From NCBI RefSeq assembly GCF_008923205.2, contig NZ_WBMS02000012.1, forward strand, positions 1 to 64,000: DNA of 64,000 bases, written 5' to 3'. The position numbers were made by a program, and so were the translations under genes. Below the pieces are notes generated by a model. That model searched no databases and was not told the DNA's origin. It worked only from the letters and a program-made list of their open reading frames with translations. Source of the stretch: Actinomadura physcomitrii (GTDB lineage Bacteria; Actinomycetota; Actinomycetes; Streptosporangiales; Streptosporangiaceae). Each line of letters starts with the position of its first letter. The first letter of the stretch is position 1. Below, in pieces: positions 35,683-43,913 of the stretch.

Positions 35683-36239
35683 GGCCCGCCCCCGGGGCGG
35701 CCGGGCGGCGGGCGCCGCGCGGCCCGCGCCGCCGCCTTCCGCGCCGCCGCGACCTCCTTCGGCGGCTCGGCGGCGGGGTCGTGGGCCTGCGGCGGCGGGA
35801 CCGTCCACATCCACTCCCGCAGCCGCTCCTTCTCGTGGGTCAGCTCGGCGATGTCGTACTCGGCGTACTCGAACTCCGGCGACCAGAACAGCGCGTCGAA
35901 CGGGCAGACCTCGATGCAGATGCCGCAGTACATGCACAGCGCGAAGTCGATCGCGAACCGGTCCAGGACGTTGTGGACGCGGGGCCGCCCGCCGCCCTCG
36001 GCGGCGACGGTCTCCTTGTGCGAGTCGATGTAGATGCACCAGTCGGGGCACTCGCGCGCGCAGAGCATGCACACGGTGCAGTTCTCCTCGAAGAGCGCGA
36101 TCACCCCCCGGCTGCGCGGGGGCAGCTCGGGCTGCACCTCGGGGTATTGACGCGTTATGGAGCGCCGCGTCATAGTCCGCAACGTGACGGCCAGCCCCTT
36201 GGCCAGCCCGCCTCCTGGCAACCGTCCCACGCGCAACAT
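35679..36239 (-). CDS. nuoI: NADH-quinone oxidoreductase subunit I (2x[4Fe-4S])
   Basis: A 186-aa ferredoxin-like peripheral subunit. Two clusters are read directly: [12 protein letters not shown] and [12 protein letters not shown] (CxxCxxCxxxCP). The C-terminal 30 residues are an Ala/Arg/Pro tail. It is the first gene of the nuoI-N block. Upstream the plus strand holds an unrelated HhH gene, so this block has its own promoter, probably within 36240-36347. Confidence 0.95.
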   Translation of the reverse strand: MLRVGRLPGGGLAKGLAVTLRTMTRRSITRQYPEVQPELPPRSRGVIALFEENCTVCMLCARECPDWCIYIDSHKETVAAEGGGRPRVHNVLDRFAIDFALCMYCGICIEVCPFDALFWSPEFEYAEYDIAELTHEKERLREWMWTVPPPQAHDPAAEPPKEVAAARKAAARAARRPPPGRPGGGP

Positions 36240-36347
36240 GATTGCGCACGAAACGCCGCGGTGGAACGCGGCGGGTTCGGCGTTCGTCGGACGTTATGCG
36301 GGCTCCCGCGGCCCGCGCTCCTGTACGCCTGCGGGCAAGGAGGTCAT

Positions 36348-37322
36348 GTGAGCCATCACGCGGACGGACAGTACGACTACGGAGCCGACCACGCCCGCCT
36401 GCAGTCCTCCACGCCTTCGGGCGGCCCGCCGCCGGGAGGCATGCCGGTGCACGGCACCACCAAGCCGGACGGTTTCACGCCGCCGCGCGGCACCTCGCTG
36501 CCGCGTCCGCCCGTTCCGCCGGGTGCGCCCGTCCCGCCGCGACCGGCCGTTCCGCCGCGCCCTTCCGCGCCGCGCCCGGTGCCGCCGGCGCGTCCCGTGC
36601 CGCCGCCGGGGCGGCCGGACGCGTCACCGACCTGGGGTTCCGGAGGGTATCCGCTGCCGCCGCTGCGTCCGGTGCCGCCGCTTCCGCCGCCGCCCCCCGA
36701 GCCCAACGGTGTGCTGTGGGCGATCATGCCGTTCCTCACGCTCGGGTTCGCGTCGCCCGTGACGTTCCTCTACGCCGCCGCCAAGCGCGGGTCCTGGGCC
36801 CACGGCGCCGCCGCGGCCGGATACGGGATCGGCCTGGTGACCGTGCTGGCCGCCCTGGCCAGCGGGAACGTCCTGCTGGTCGCGCTCGGCACGATCCTGC
36901 TGCTGACGCTGTGGCCGGTGGGCACCGCGCACGCGTTCGCCGTCCGCCGGCAGGTGTACCCCCGCAGGGCCCCGCGCAGCCACAGCAACGAGAACGCCGT
37001 CGAGTACGCCAAGTACCGGCGCAACCTGCGCGCCGACGCCCGCGCGATCGCCGCCGACGACCCGGCCCTCGCGCACGAGCTGCGGATCGGCCGCCCGGAC
37101 GTCCCGCGCGGCTACGACGACGGCGGCCTCGTCGACGCCAACCACGCCCCGGTGGAGATCATCGCGGCGCTGCCCGGGATGACGGGCGAGCTGGCCGAGC
37201 GGGTCGTCGCGCACCGGGACGAGCACGGCCCGTTCGTCTCGGTCGAGGAGATGGCGGTGGACTGCGACCTGCCCCCCGCGATCATGCCGCAGCTCTCCGA
37301 GTACACGATCTTCCTTCCCTGA
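36348..37322 (+). CDS. proline-rich membrane protein with helix-hairpin-helix domain
   Basis: A 324-aa protein in three parts: residues 1-115 are Pro/Gly-rich (PVPPRPAVPPRPSAPRPVPP style); two TM helices follow (LWAIMPFLTLGFASPVTFLY and GIGLVTVLAALASG); the C-terminus is a ComEA-type HhH domain (ANHAPVEIIAALPGMTGELA, then ERVVAHRDEHGPFVSVEEM). It is read opposite to nuo and lies exactly between nuoI and nuoH. GTG 36348 has AGGAGG five bases upstream. Function unknown. The HhH suggests DNA or protein binding; the domain follows the membrane helices. Confidence 0.82.
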   Translation: MSHHADGQYDYGADHARLQSSTPSGGPPPGGMPVHGTTKPDGFTPPRGTSLPRPPVPPGAPVPPRPAVPPRPSAPRPVPPARPVPPPGRPDASPTWGSGGYPLPPLRPVPPLPPPPPEPNGVLWAIMPFLTLGFASPVTFLYAAAKRGSWAHGAAAAGYGIGLVTVLAALASGNVLLVALGTILLLTLWPVGTAHAFAVRRQVYPRRAPRSHSNENAVEYAKYRRNLRADARAIAADDPALAHELRIGRPDVPRGYDDGGLVDANHAPVEIIAALPGMTGELAERVVAHRDEHGPFVSVEEMAVDCDLPPAIMPQLSEYTIFLP

Positions 37323-37336
37323 TCCTCCGGCGGCGG

Positions 37337-38293
37337 TCAGGCGAACGCGACCTTGAGGACACCGGTCAGGGCGAGCTGGGCCAGCGACAGCGGCACGAGC
37401 CACGCCCACGCGAGCTTCTGGAGCTGGTCCTCGCGCATCCGCGGGTAGCTGACCCGCAGCCAGATCACGCAGAACGCCAGCACCGCGACCTTGACCAGCG
37501 TCCAGAGCCAGCCCAGCTCGGTGTTCAGGAACGGGCCCTTCCAGCCGCCGAGGAACAGCACCGCCGTCAGCGCGCACAGCACCACGATCCCGGCGTACTC
37601 CGCCAGGATGAACAGCGCGAACCGCAGCCCGCCGTACTCGGTGTACGGGCCGAAGATGATCTCCGAGTCGGCGACCGGCATGTCGAACGGCGGGCGGCGC
37701 AGCTCGGCCAGGCCCGCGACGAAGAACACCACCGCGCCGATCGCCTGCCACGGTAGCCACCACCAGCGCCACTCGCCGACGATGCCCTGCAGCGACAGCG
37801 TGCCCGCCGCCATCGCCACCGACGACGCCGCGAACACCATCGGCAGCTCGTAGGACATCAGCTGCGCCGCGACCCGGATCCCGCCGAGCAGCGCGTACTT
37901 GTTCGCGCTCGCCCAGCCCGCCATGATCGCGCCGATCACCCCGACGCCCATCACGGCGAGCGCGAAGAACACCCCGACGCCGAGGTCCAGCGCGACCTGC
38001 CCGCCCGGCCCGACCGGCACCACGACCAGCACCAGCAGGTACGGGACGAGCGCGACGCCCGGCGCCAGCTTGAACACCCGCCGGTCGGCGTCGCGCGGGA
38101 CGACGTCCTCCTTCTGCGCGAACTTCACGCCGTCCGCGACGAGCTGCGCCCAGCCGTGGAAACCGCCCGCGTACATCGGGCCGAGGCGGCCCTGCATGTG
38201 CGCCATCACCTTGTGCTCGGCCTGCCCGACCAGCAGCGGCAGCAGCGCGAACGCCGCCGCGACCAGCACCAGCTTCCCGACGGTCTCAAGCAT
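37337..38293 (-). CDS. nuoH: NADH-quinone oxidoreductase subunit H
   Basis: A 318-aa membrane subunit linking the arm to the membrane. Typical blocks are [60 protein letters not shown] and [20 protein letters not shown]; the quinone-tunnel loop Asp/Glu are present. It overlaps the nuoC gene by eight bases. It ends the nuoA-B-C-H block. Confidence 0.95.
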   Translation of the reverse strand: MLETVGKLVLVAAAFALLPLLVGQAEHKVMAHMQGRLGPMYAGGFHGWAQLVADGVKFAQKEDVVPRDADRRVFKLAPGVALVPYLLVLVVVPVGPGGQVALDLGVGVFFALAVMGVGVIGAIMAGWASANKYALLGGIRVAAQLMSYELPMVFAASSVAMAAGTLSLQGIVGEWRWWWLPWQAIGAVVFFVAGLAELRRPPFDMPVADSEIIFGPYTEYGGLRFALFILAEYAGIVVLCALTAVLFLGGWKGPFLNTELGWLWTLVKVAVLAFCVIWLRVSYPRMREDQLQKLAWAWLVPLSLAQLALTGVLKVAFA

Positions 38294-38897
38294 CCGGGCC
38301 CTCCCGGGGCGGCCGGCCGGCGGCCCGGCGGCGCTCGGCGACCTGCGCCCACGGGCCCTCGTCGGGCACGCCGGGCGGTCGGACCCGGCGGCGGCTCGGC
38401 GCGCCGTGCCCCGACTCGCCGGGCTCCTTCGCGCCCGGCCACGGCTTGGCGACCCGCGCCGCGAGCACGAAGTCCTTGCGCAGCGGATGCCCCTCGAAGC
38501 CGTCCGGCAGCAGCAGCGGGACGAGGTTCGGGTGCCCCTCGAACCCGATGCCGAACATCTCGGCCGTCTCCCGCTCGTGCCACGCCGCGCCCCGGTACAC
38601 GCCGGTGGCGGTCGGCAGCGACGGCGCGTCCCGCGGCACCCGCGTCCGGACGAGCAGATGGTGGCGCCGCTCCAGCGAGTACACGTGGGCGACGACGGCG
38701 AAGCCCTCGCCGAGCTCGTCCACGCCGGTCAGCCAGTCGAAGAAGCCGCAGGCCAGGTCGTCGCGGGCGAAGGCGAGCGCCTCGAGCCAGCGGTCCGCCG
38801 GCACGCCGACCGACAGCCCGCCGGCCGTCTCCTCGGTGGTCACCGCGTCGCCGAACCGGTCCGTCCAGGCGACGATCAGCTCCGCGGGGGCGCTCAT
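38286..38897 (-). CDS. nuoC: NADH-quinone oxidoreductase subunit C
   Basis: A 203-aa NuoC. Diagnostic blocks are [40 protein letters not shown] and [23 protein letters not shown] 50-residue Arg/Pro-rich tail follows. No NuoD-type sequence follows it or is fused to it, unlike the usual nuoC-nuoD order. The ATG overlaps the nuoB stop. Confidence 0.94.
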   Translation of the reverse strand: MSAPAELIVAWTDRFGDAVTTEETAGGLSVGVPADRWLEALAFARDDLACGFFDWLTGVDELGEGFAVVAHVYSLERRHHLLVRTRVPRDAPSLPTATGVYRGAAWHERETAEMFGIGFEGHPNLVPLLLPDGFEGHPLRKDFVLAARVAKPWPGAKEPGESGHGAPSRRRVRPPGVPDEGPWAQVAERRRAAGRPPREGPDA

Positions 38898-39799
38898 CGT
38901 TCCCGCCCGATCTCGTCGTCGTTCCCGTCGTCGGCGAGGCCCGGGATGATCGACGGGTCGTGCTCGTCCCGGGGGCGCCGCGCCGGCTCGTCGGCGGGCT
39001 CGGCGTCGGTGGCCGGGATCGGCCGCGTCTCGTCGTCGGGCCGGACGGCCTCGGGCGCGGGCTCCGGTTCCGGTTCGACGGGCGGGACGGGACGCGTCTC
39101 CTCCTCCGGACGCGCCGCCTCGTCCTCGGGCACCGGGACGGGTCGCGTCGCGTCCGGCGCGGGCGGCTCGTCAGGCGGAGGCGGCTCGTCCGGCTCGTCC
39201 GGGGCGGGCGGTTCGGCGGGCGGCGGCTGGAGGGGGCGGCGCAGGACGGTCGCCGAGAACGGACGCGGCGCGGGCGGCGGGCTCATCGGGTCGCCGCCGT
39301 CGTAGCGGTCGCCGAGCGACTCGGCGGCGATCTTCTCCTGGAGGTGGACGATGCCCTGCAGCAGCGCCTCGGGACGCGGCGGGCAGCCCGGCACGTACAC
39401 GTCGACCGGGATGATCTGGTCGACGCCCTTGGTCACGCAGTAGGAGTCCCAGTACGGGCCGCCGCAGTTGGAGCAGGCGCCGAACGAGATCACGTACTTG
39501 GGCTCGGGCATCTGCTCGTACAGCCGCCGGACCGCGGGCGCCATCTTGTCGCTGACGGTGCCGGACACGACCATCAGGTCGGCCTGGCGGGGCCCGGGCG
39601 CGAACGGGATGACGCCGAGCCGGATGAAGTCGTGCCTGCTCATCGAGGTGGCGATGAACTCGATCGCGCAGCAGGCCAGGCCGAAGTTGAAGACCCACAG
39701 CGAGTAGCGGCAGCCCCAGTTGAGCACGAACTTGACCGGCTTGGGGGCGAGCCGCGACAGCGGTCCGACGCTCGGCGGCGGGAGATCGATGGTGCCCAC
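38894..39799 (-). CDS. nuoB: NADH-quinone oxidoreductase subunit B, with long disordered tail
   Basis: A 301-aa subunit. Residues 1-165 are the NuoB core: N2 cluster ligands are in [19 protein letters not shown] and VPGCPPRP. Residues about 175-301 are an Asp/Glu/Pro-rich unstructured tail ([20 protein letters not shown] style) absent from most NuoB. The start is GTG 39799 without a strong ribosome site. The next gene upstream is nuoA. Confidence 0.93.
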   Translation of the reverse strand: MGTIDLPPPSVGPLSRLAPKPVKFVLNWGCRYSLWVFNFGLACCAIEFIATSMSRHDFIRLGVIPFAPGPRQADLMVVSGTVSDKMAPAVRRLYEQMPEPKYVISFGACSNCGGPYWDSYCVTKGVDQIIPVDVYVPGCPPRPEALLQGIVHLQEKIAAESLGDRYDGGDPMSPPPAPRPFSATVLRRPLQPPPAEPPAPDEPDEPPPPDEPPAPDATRPVPVPEDEAARPEEETRPVPPVEPEPEPAPEAVRPDDETRPIPATDAEPADEPARRPRDEHDPSIIPGLADDGNDDEIGRER

Positions 39800-39859
39800 G
39801 CAAGCATTGTTACAGCCCGCGCGGGCCCCGCCGGGGGCTCCGGACGCCGGGCCGCGGGT

Positions 39860-40231
39860 TCAGACCCAGGACAGGACGCCCTTGCGGCCCGCGTAGAGCA
39901 GCCCGACGGCGAGGAAGCCCAGGAAGACGAACATCTCACCGAGGGTGGTGGCGCCGAAGCCGGGGGCGGAGAAGACCGTCGCCCAGGGGAAGAGGAACAC
40001 GGCGTCCACCGCGAAGACCACGTACAGGTAGGCGAAGACGTAGTAGCGGATGTAGGAGTGCGCCCAGCCGTCGCCGACCGGGTCGACGCCGCACTCGTAG
40101 GTGGTGAGCTTCTCCGCGGTCGGGCGGTGCGGGCGGAGCATCCGGTTCGCGGCGAGGCCGCCGCCGACGATGCCGCCGCCGGCGATCACCAGCGCGGCGA
40201 GCGCGACATATGAGTCGAAATAGTTATGCAC
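39860..40231 (-). CDS. nuoA: NADH-quinone oxidoreductase subunit A
   Basis: A 123-aa three-helix subunit. It has KLTTYECGVDPVGDGWAHSY, then IRYYVFAYLYVVFAVDAVFL and FPWATVF. GTG 40231 has GGGAGG six bases upstream; the TTG at 40255 is an unlikely alternative. It is the first gene of the cluster. The region 40232-40383 is divergent with the next gene and must hold the nuo promoter. Confidence 0.93.
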   Translation of the reverse strand: MHNYFDSYVALAALVIAGGGIVGGGLAANRMLRPHRPTAEKLTTYECGVDPVGDGWAHSYIRYYVFAYLYVVFAVDAVFLFPWATVFSAPGFGATTLGEMFVFLGFLAVGLLYAGRKGVLSWV

Positions 40232-40383
40232 CGCCACCCTCCCGGCTGCGTCCAACCAAGTATCTCCGAAAGGAGCGCGCGCGAGTGTGACGTCGTACCT
40301 CCACCTCGGTGGATCACAATGTCATCGTCTTGCTGCACACTAGGGAAGCATTGGGGTCAATTGACCTGGAAGGACGTGACCGG

Positions 40384-41718
40384 ATGAGCAACCCCCCGCC
40401 GAACCCGGGCTGGGAGAACCCGGGTGGTGCCTCCTGGCCGCCTCCGCCGCCGCCCGCGGGGCCCGGCGGTTCTCCCGGTCCGGGCGGCCCCGGCTACCCG
40501 GGCGGCCAAGGCGTTCCGGGCGTTCCGGGCGCACCGGGCGGTCCCGGCGCGCCGCCGCCCCCCGGCGGCTACGGCGGCCCGGGCACCCCGCCGCCGTTCT
40601 TCCCGCCGCCCCCCGGCGCCCCGATGGGCCCGGGCATGCCGCCTCCGCCTCCGCCGAAGCGCGGCAGCGGCGCGCTGATCGCGGCCCTCATCGGCGGCGC
40701 CGTCGTGGTGATCCTGATCATCGGCGTCGTGGTGTTCGTGGTGGCGGCCAACGGCGGCGGCAAGTCGCCCGAGGAGAAGCTGAAGGCCGCGGCCGACTCG
40801 ATGGCCGCCGAGCGCGCCGTCGGGCTGAAGGGCGACTTCGGCGGCGGCGCCGACAACATCCAGGGCCAGCTCGACGTGACCAAGGGCGGCCGCGCGACCG
40901 GCCCGGTCACCTGGAACAGCGACAGCGTCACGCTGCTGTCGGCCGACGGCAAGCTGTTCCTGAAGGCCGACGCCTCGTACTGGCGCGACCAGATCGAGAG
41001 CACCGAGGGCACCCCGTACTACCTCGGCAGCGGGCAGCAGTGGGGCCGGCTGAGCGCCGACAAGCTCGACATCGACTTCAAGCAGGAGCTGTCGCCGACC
41101 GCGCTGGCGGCCAAGCTGCGCGCCGCGGCGACCGCCAAGGTCAAGCCGCTGAAGACGACCTGGGCCGGCAAGAAGGCGCTGAAGTTCACCACCTTCACCT
41201 CGACGCTCTACATCACCGACGCCGACGACGCCCAGCTGCTGCGCTACGAGGCGACCACGCCGCGGGTCGCGCTGGACGTGACGCCGAAGTCCTCGTCCGA
41301 GGCGTCCACGGTGATCTCCACCATGCGGACCAGCATGGGCGAGCTGAAGAACTCGTTCGACGCCTCGTCGCGCCCCTCGGTGGACGAGTGGAAGAAGGGC
41401 GGCTGCAACAGCAACTCCGGCTGCACCGTCGAGGCCAAGATCCGGCCGCCGTACGGGGCGTCCACCCCGGTGACGATCGACGTCCGGTTCAACATCACCG
41501 CCGGCACGCTGACCGGCAAGGACCTCGGCAACTGCACCGACACGATCACGATCAACGACACGAACTCGGTGTGGGCCAGCTGCCGGATCGCGACCGCGGC
41601 GTGGCAGAGCTGGGCCAAGTCCACCGGCGGCACCTTCTACAAGCACGCGCAGTACAAGGTGATCGGCGCCACTCCGTCGGAGGTCGCCGCACTGCAGAGC
41701 GGGCTCGACAGCGAGTGA
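40384..41718 (+). CDS. Pro/Gly-rich single-pass membrane protein
   Basis: A 444-aa protein. The cytosolic N-terminus is Pro/Gly-rich (residues about 1-90, PPPPPAGPGGSPGPGGPGYP); one TM helix (ALIAALIGGAVVVILIIGVV) follows; then a large extracellular domain. That domain contains LFLKADASYWRDQI, WAGKKALKFTTF and two pairs of Cys (GCNSNSGCTV; DLGNCTDTI with ASCRIAT). The ATG at 40384 follows GGAAGG. It is paralogous to the next gene. Function unknown; perhaps an envelope sensor or lipid-binding protein. It is divergent from nuoA. Confidence 0.72.
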   Translation: MSNPPPNPGWENPGGASWPPPPPPAGPGGSPGPGGPGYPGGQGVPGVPGAPGGPGAPPPPGGYGGPGTPPPFFPPPPGAPMGPGMPPPPPPKRGSGALIAALIGGAVVVILIIGVVVFVVAANGGGKSPEEKLKAAADSMAAERAVGLKGDFGGGADNIQGQLDVTKGGRATGPVTWNSDSVTLLSADGKLFLKADASYWRDQIESTEGTPYYLGSGQQWGRLSADKLDIDFKQELSPTALAAKLRAAATAKVKPLKTTWAGKKALKFTTFTSTLYITDADDAQLLRYEATTPRVALDVTPKSSSEASTVISTMRTSMGELKNSFDASSRPSVDEWKKGGCNSNSGCTVEAKIRPPYGASTPVTIDVRFNITAGTLTGKDLGNCTDTITINDTNSVWASCRIATAAWQSWAKSTGGTFYKHAQYKVIGATPSEVAALQSGLDSE

Positions 41719-41836
41719 GCCCGCAGGTCGGGGGCGGGCGGCGCGGAGGCCGGCCGCCCCGGCCGATGGCGTGGTATGCCCGGCGATGCACGGTTTCCGG
41801 TCCGGCCGCTCGCATCGTCGGGCATTCTTATGGCTT

Positions 41837-43369
41837 GTGAGCGCTGATCAGGACGACGCTTCTCCGGAGTCCGAACCTGCCCGGCCCGCACCGGACGACG
41901 TCCTCGTCGCCGGCGGCCCGCCCCGGACCGCACCCGCCCTACCGCCGCCGCCGGCCCTGCCGGCCCTGCCGGCGCCCCAGGCGCCCGGCGCCACCGCGCC
42001 GGACGGCCTCCCGCACCACGGCCCGGGCGCCGGCATGCCCCCGCAGGCCCCGGGCGCGCCCGGAATGCCCGAGATGGCGGCACCTCCCGCGATCCCCGGG
42101 ATGCCGCTGCCGCCCGGCATCGGAGGGCCGCCGCCGCGCGCCGGGAGGCTCAGGAAGCGGCTGGTGACCGGCGCGGGAGTCGCCGTGGTCGTGGCGGCCG
42201 CCGCGACCGTCGCCGCGGTGTTCATCTCCGACGGCGACGGAGGCGGCAAGGCCCGCCCCAAGCCGTCGGCCACGGCGCCCTCCGCGTGGGCGCTGGAGGC
42301 GGGACGGCAGCTCACCTCCGGTCCCGGCTTCCGCTACCAGGGCACGCTCACCGCCGCCAACGGCCGCCCCGTCCGGGCCGACCTGCAGGTCACGGCGGCG
42401 GGCTCGGCGATCGGCACGTTCACGGCCGGCCCGCTGACCGCCGAGGTCGTGGCCGCCGGCGGCGGCACCTACATCAAGGCGGGAACGCAGTTCTGGCGCG
42501 AGTACGCGGGCGAGAGCGCGCACCCCGACAACTACGCGGGCCGCTGGTCGAAGGCGCCCGCGTCCGTCCCCGGCTTCGACGTCCCGGACGTGCTGGGCGC
42601 GCAGGCGATCGCGAAGCTGCTCACCAAGGCGCCGGCGAAGCCGCCCGCCGAGACCGTGAACGGCGTCCGCGCCTACAAGATCAAGACGTCGGGGGCCAAC
42701 TACCTGGTGTCGGCGGCGGCGCCGTACCGGCTGCTCGCCGTGCAGGCGGCCGGCGCCGACGCCGCCCGGTTCAGCGTCGCCGACCTGCCGAACCCCGCCG
42801 CGCTGTTCGCGCGGCTGCGGCCCCGGGTGAAGGCGCTCGCGGGCGCCGCCGACCCGAACCTGCACTTCGACCCGGGCAAGCTCACCTTCGTCGACTGCGA
42901 CCAGAACACGGCGGGATGCACGGTGCGCGTCCCGGCGACGCTGTCGTCGCCGGACACGGTGCCGGACGGCGCGCGCGCCGCGCTGCGCGCCTCGATCACC
43001 ACCCGCGGCACCGCGCTCGGCTCCTGCACCTCGTCCGCGCCGGTACCGTCCGACCGGTCGTTCACGTTGAGCTGCACCGTCACCGGACGGGCCTGGCGGA
43101 CGTGGGTGAAGTCGGCGCTCGACCACCCCGGCTCCTACCCGTACTCGGCGCAGGCCCGGGTGATCGGCGAGGCGCTCACCGCCGCGGACGTCAAGGCGCT
43201 GCTCGCCGACCTCGACAAGGAGCGGAGCGCAGTGGTGAAGAGCACACTGTCCGGTGCCCCCGGCGGCGCGACCGGCACCCCGGCGCCCGGCGCGACCGGC
43301 GCGCCGGGCGGGACCGGCGCCCCCACCGGGCCCCGCGCGGCCGTAACGGGCGGCACCGCGCGGCCGTGA
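41837..43369 (+). CDS. Pro-rich single-pass membrane protein, paralogue of the upstream gene
   Basis: A 510-aa protein with the same plan as its neighbour. Residues 1-115 are Ala/Pro/Gly-rich, a TM helix follows (VTGAGVAVVVAAAATVAAVF), and the extracellular domain contains YIKAGTQFWREY, LTFVDCDQNTAGCTVRV and the four-Cys pattern (TALGSCTSS; FTLSCTVTG). The C-terminus ends in Gly/Ala/Thr repeats. Start GTG 41837 is uncertain. Both genes likely arose by duplication. A strong hairpin follows the stop. Confidence 0.7.
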   Translation: MSADQDDASPESEPARPAPDDVLVAGGPPRTAPALPPPPALPALPAPQAPGATAPDGLPHHGPGAGMPPQAPGAPGMPEMAAPPAIPGMPLPPGIGGPPPRAGRLRKRLVTGAGVAVVVAAAATVAAVFISDGDGGGKARPKPSATAPSAWALEAGRQLTSGPGFRYQGTLTAANGRPVRADLQVTAAGSAIGTFTAGPLTAEVVAAGGGTYIKAGTQFWREYAGESAHPDNYAGRWSKAPASVPGFDVPDVLGAQAIAKLLTKAPAKPPAETVNGVRAYKIKTSGANYLVSAAAPYRLLAVQAAGADAARFSVADLPNPAALFARLRPRVKALAGAADPNLHFDPGKLTFVDCDQNTAGCTVRVPATLSSPDTVPDGARAALRASITTRGTALGSCTSSAPVPSDRSFTLSCTVTGRAWRTWVKSALDHPGSYPYSAQARVIGEALTAADVKALLADLDKERSAVVKSTLSGAPGGATGTPAPGATGAPGGTGAPTGPRAAVTGGTARP

Positions 43370-43392
43370 GCCCCCGCCGAGGGCGCGGGGGC
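43370..43392 (+). terminator. hairpin terminator
   Basis: Arms GCCCCCGC / GCGGGGGC (43370-43377 and 43385-43392) with a 7-base loop, starting directly after the stop codon of the upstream membrane-protein gene. Confidence 0.6.
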
Positions 43393-43433
43393 GGTTGCGG
43401 AGAACGTGATTCCGCCTGTCTACACTGCGGGCT

Positions 43434-43580
43434 GTGAACTCCGTGCCCTCGGGGAGCGACGGCTCCCCGGCCCATCCCGCCCGGCTGGTCAGGCGGCTGC
43501 ACGTCGACCTGTGCCGGCTGGCCAGCGCCCTGTGTTCAGCGGTGAACCCGGGGACCCGTCCGGTTCGTAGCACCGGTTAG
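43434..43580 (+). CDS. leaderless short ORF, putative leader peptide
   Basis: A 48-codon frame (GTG 43434 to TAG 43578-43580) with core LVRRLHVDLCRLASALC. This matches the short ORFs annotated in Streptomyces as putative leader peptides with an RRHVDLCR-x-x-x-A-x-C signature. TACACT at 43421-43426 ends seven bases before the GTG, so the transcript probably begins at the start codon (leaderless). These peptides often precede sulphur-metabolism genes; here korAB lies about 330 bases downstream. Two Cys codons near the end could sense Cys-tRNA. Function is inference. Confidence 0.55.
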   Translation: MNSVPSGSDGSPAHPARLVRRLHVDLCRLASALCSAVNPGTRPVRSTG

Positions 43581-43913
43581 GACCTGCCCGAATCCGGCCG
43601 GGACGCGTGATCTCCCACCCGAGGTGATAACCCTTGAAGTACGGGGTCATGACCTCCCCGAGGGCGGGATGTCGCACATGACGGGCGGAGCGACGGCCGC
43701 GGTCTGCGCCTCTCAGACCACGGCCACCACCAGCGGAGATCGAACGGCGCACGGCACCGAGGCCGCGCGCCGGGCCCCGCCGTACCGCTGAGCGGCCCGA
43801 TCCCCGAGACCAGCATTCCATCCCGGACATACCATGAAGGTAAGCCTTAGTAGCATCACGATCCTGGGTGCCTCCCCCAGGACCGGTGCTGCGCGTCGAG
43901 GAGGTCTTCCTCT
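43581..43913 (+). other. 333-bp leader between short ORF and korA
   Basis: It holds a 41-codon plus-strand frame (ATG 43669 to TGA 43794) of low support, hairpins GGTCATGACC (43645-43654), GGTCTG/CAGACC (43701-43719) and TCCTGGG/CCCAGGA (43862-43882), and the iron-box-like site at 43836-43854. GAGGAGG at about 43898-43904 is the korA ribosome site. No further gene is convincing. Confidence 0.5.
43836..43854. promoter_or_regulatory. iron-box-like (IdeR/DmdR) site upstream of korA
   Basis: GAAGGTAAGCCTTAGTAGC matches the actinobacterial iron-box consensus TWAGGTWAGSCTWACCTWA at 13 of 19 positions. The contiguous AAGGTAAGCCTTA part fits perfectly and the right end is poor. KorAB uses Fe-S clusters, so iron control is plausible. 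It is 60 bases before the korA start. Confidence 0.4.

Noticed and set aside
37337..38897. A hidden nuoD between nuoC and nuoH
   Set aside because: nuoC and nuoH overlap by eight bases, and no NuoD-type motif is readable on either strand here.
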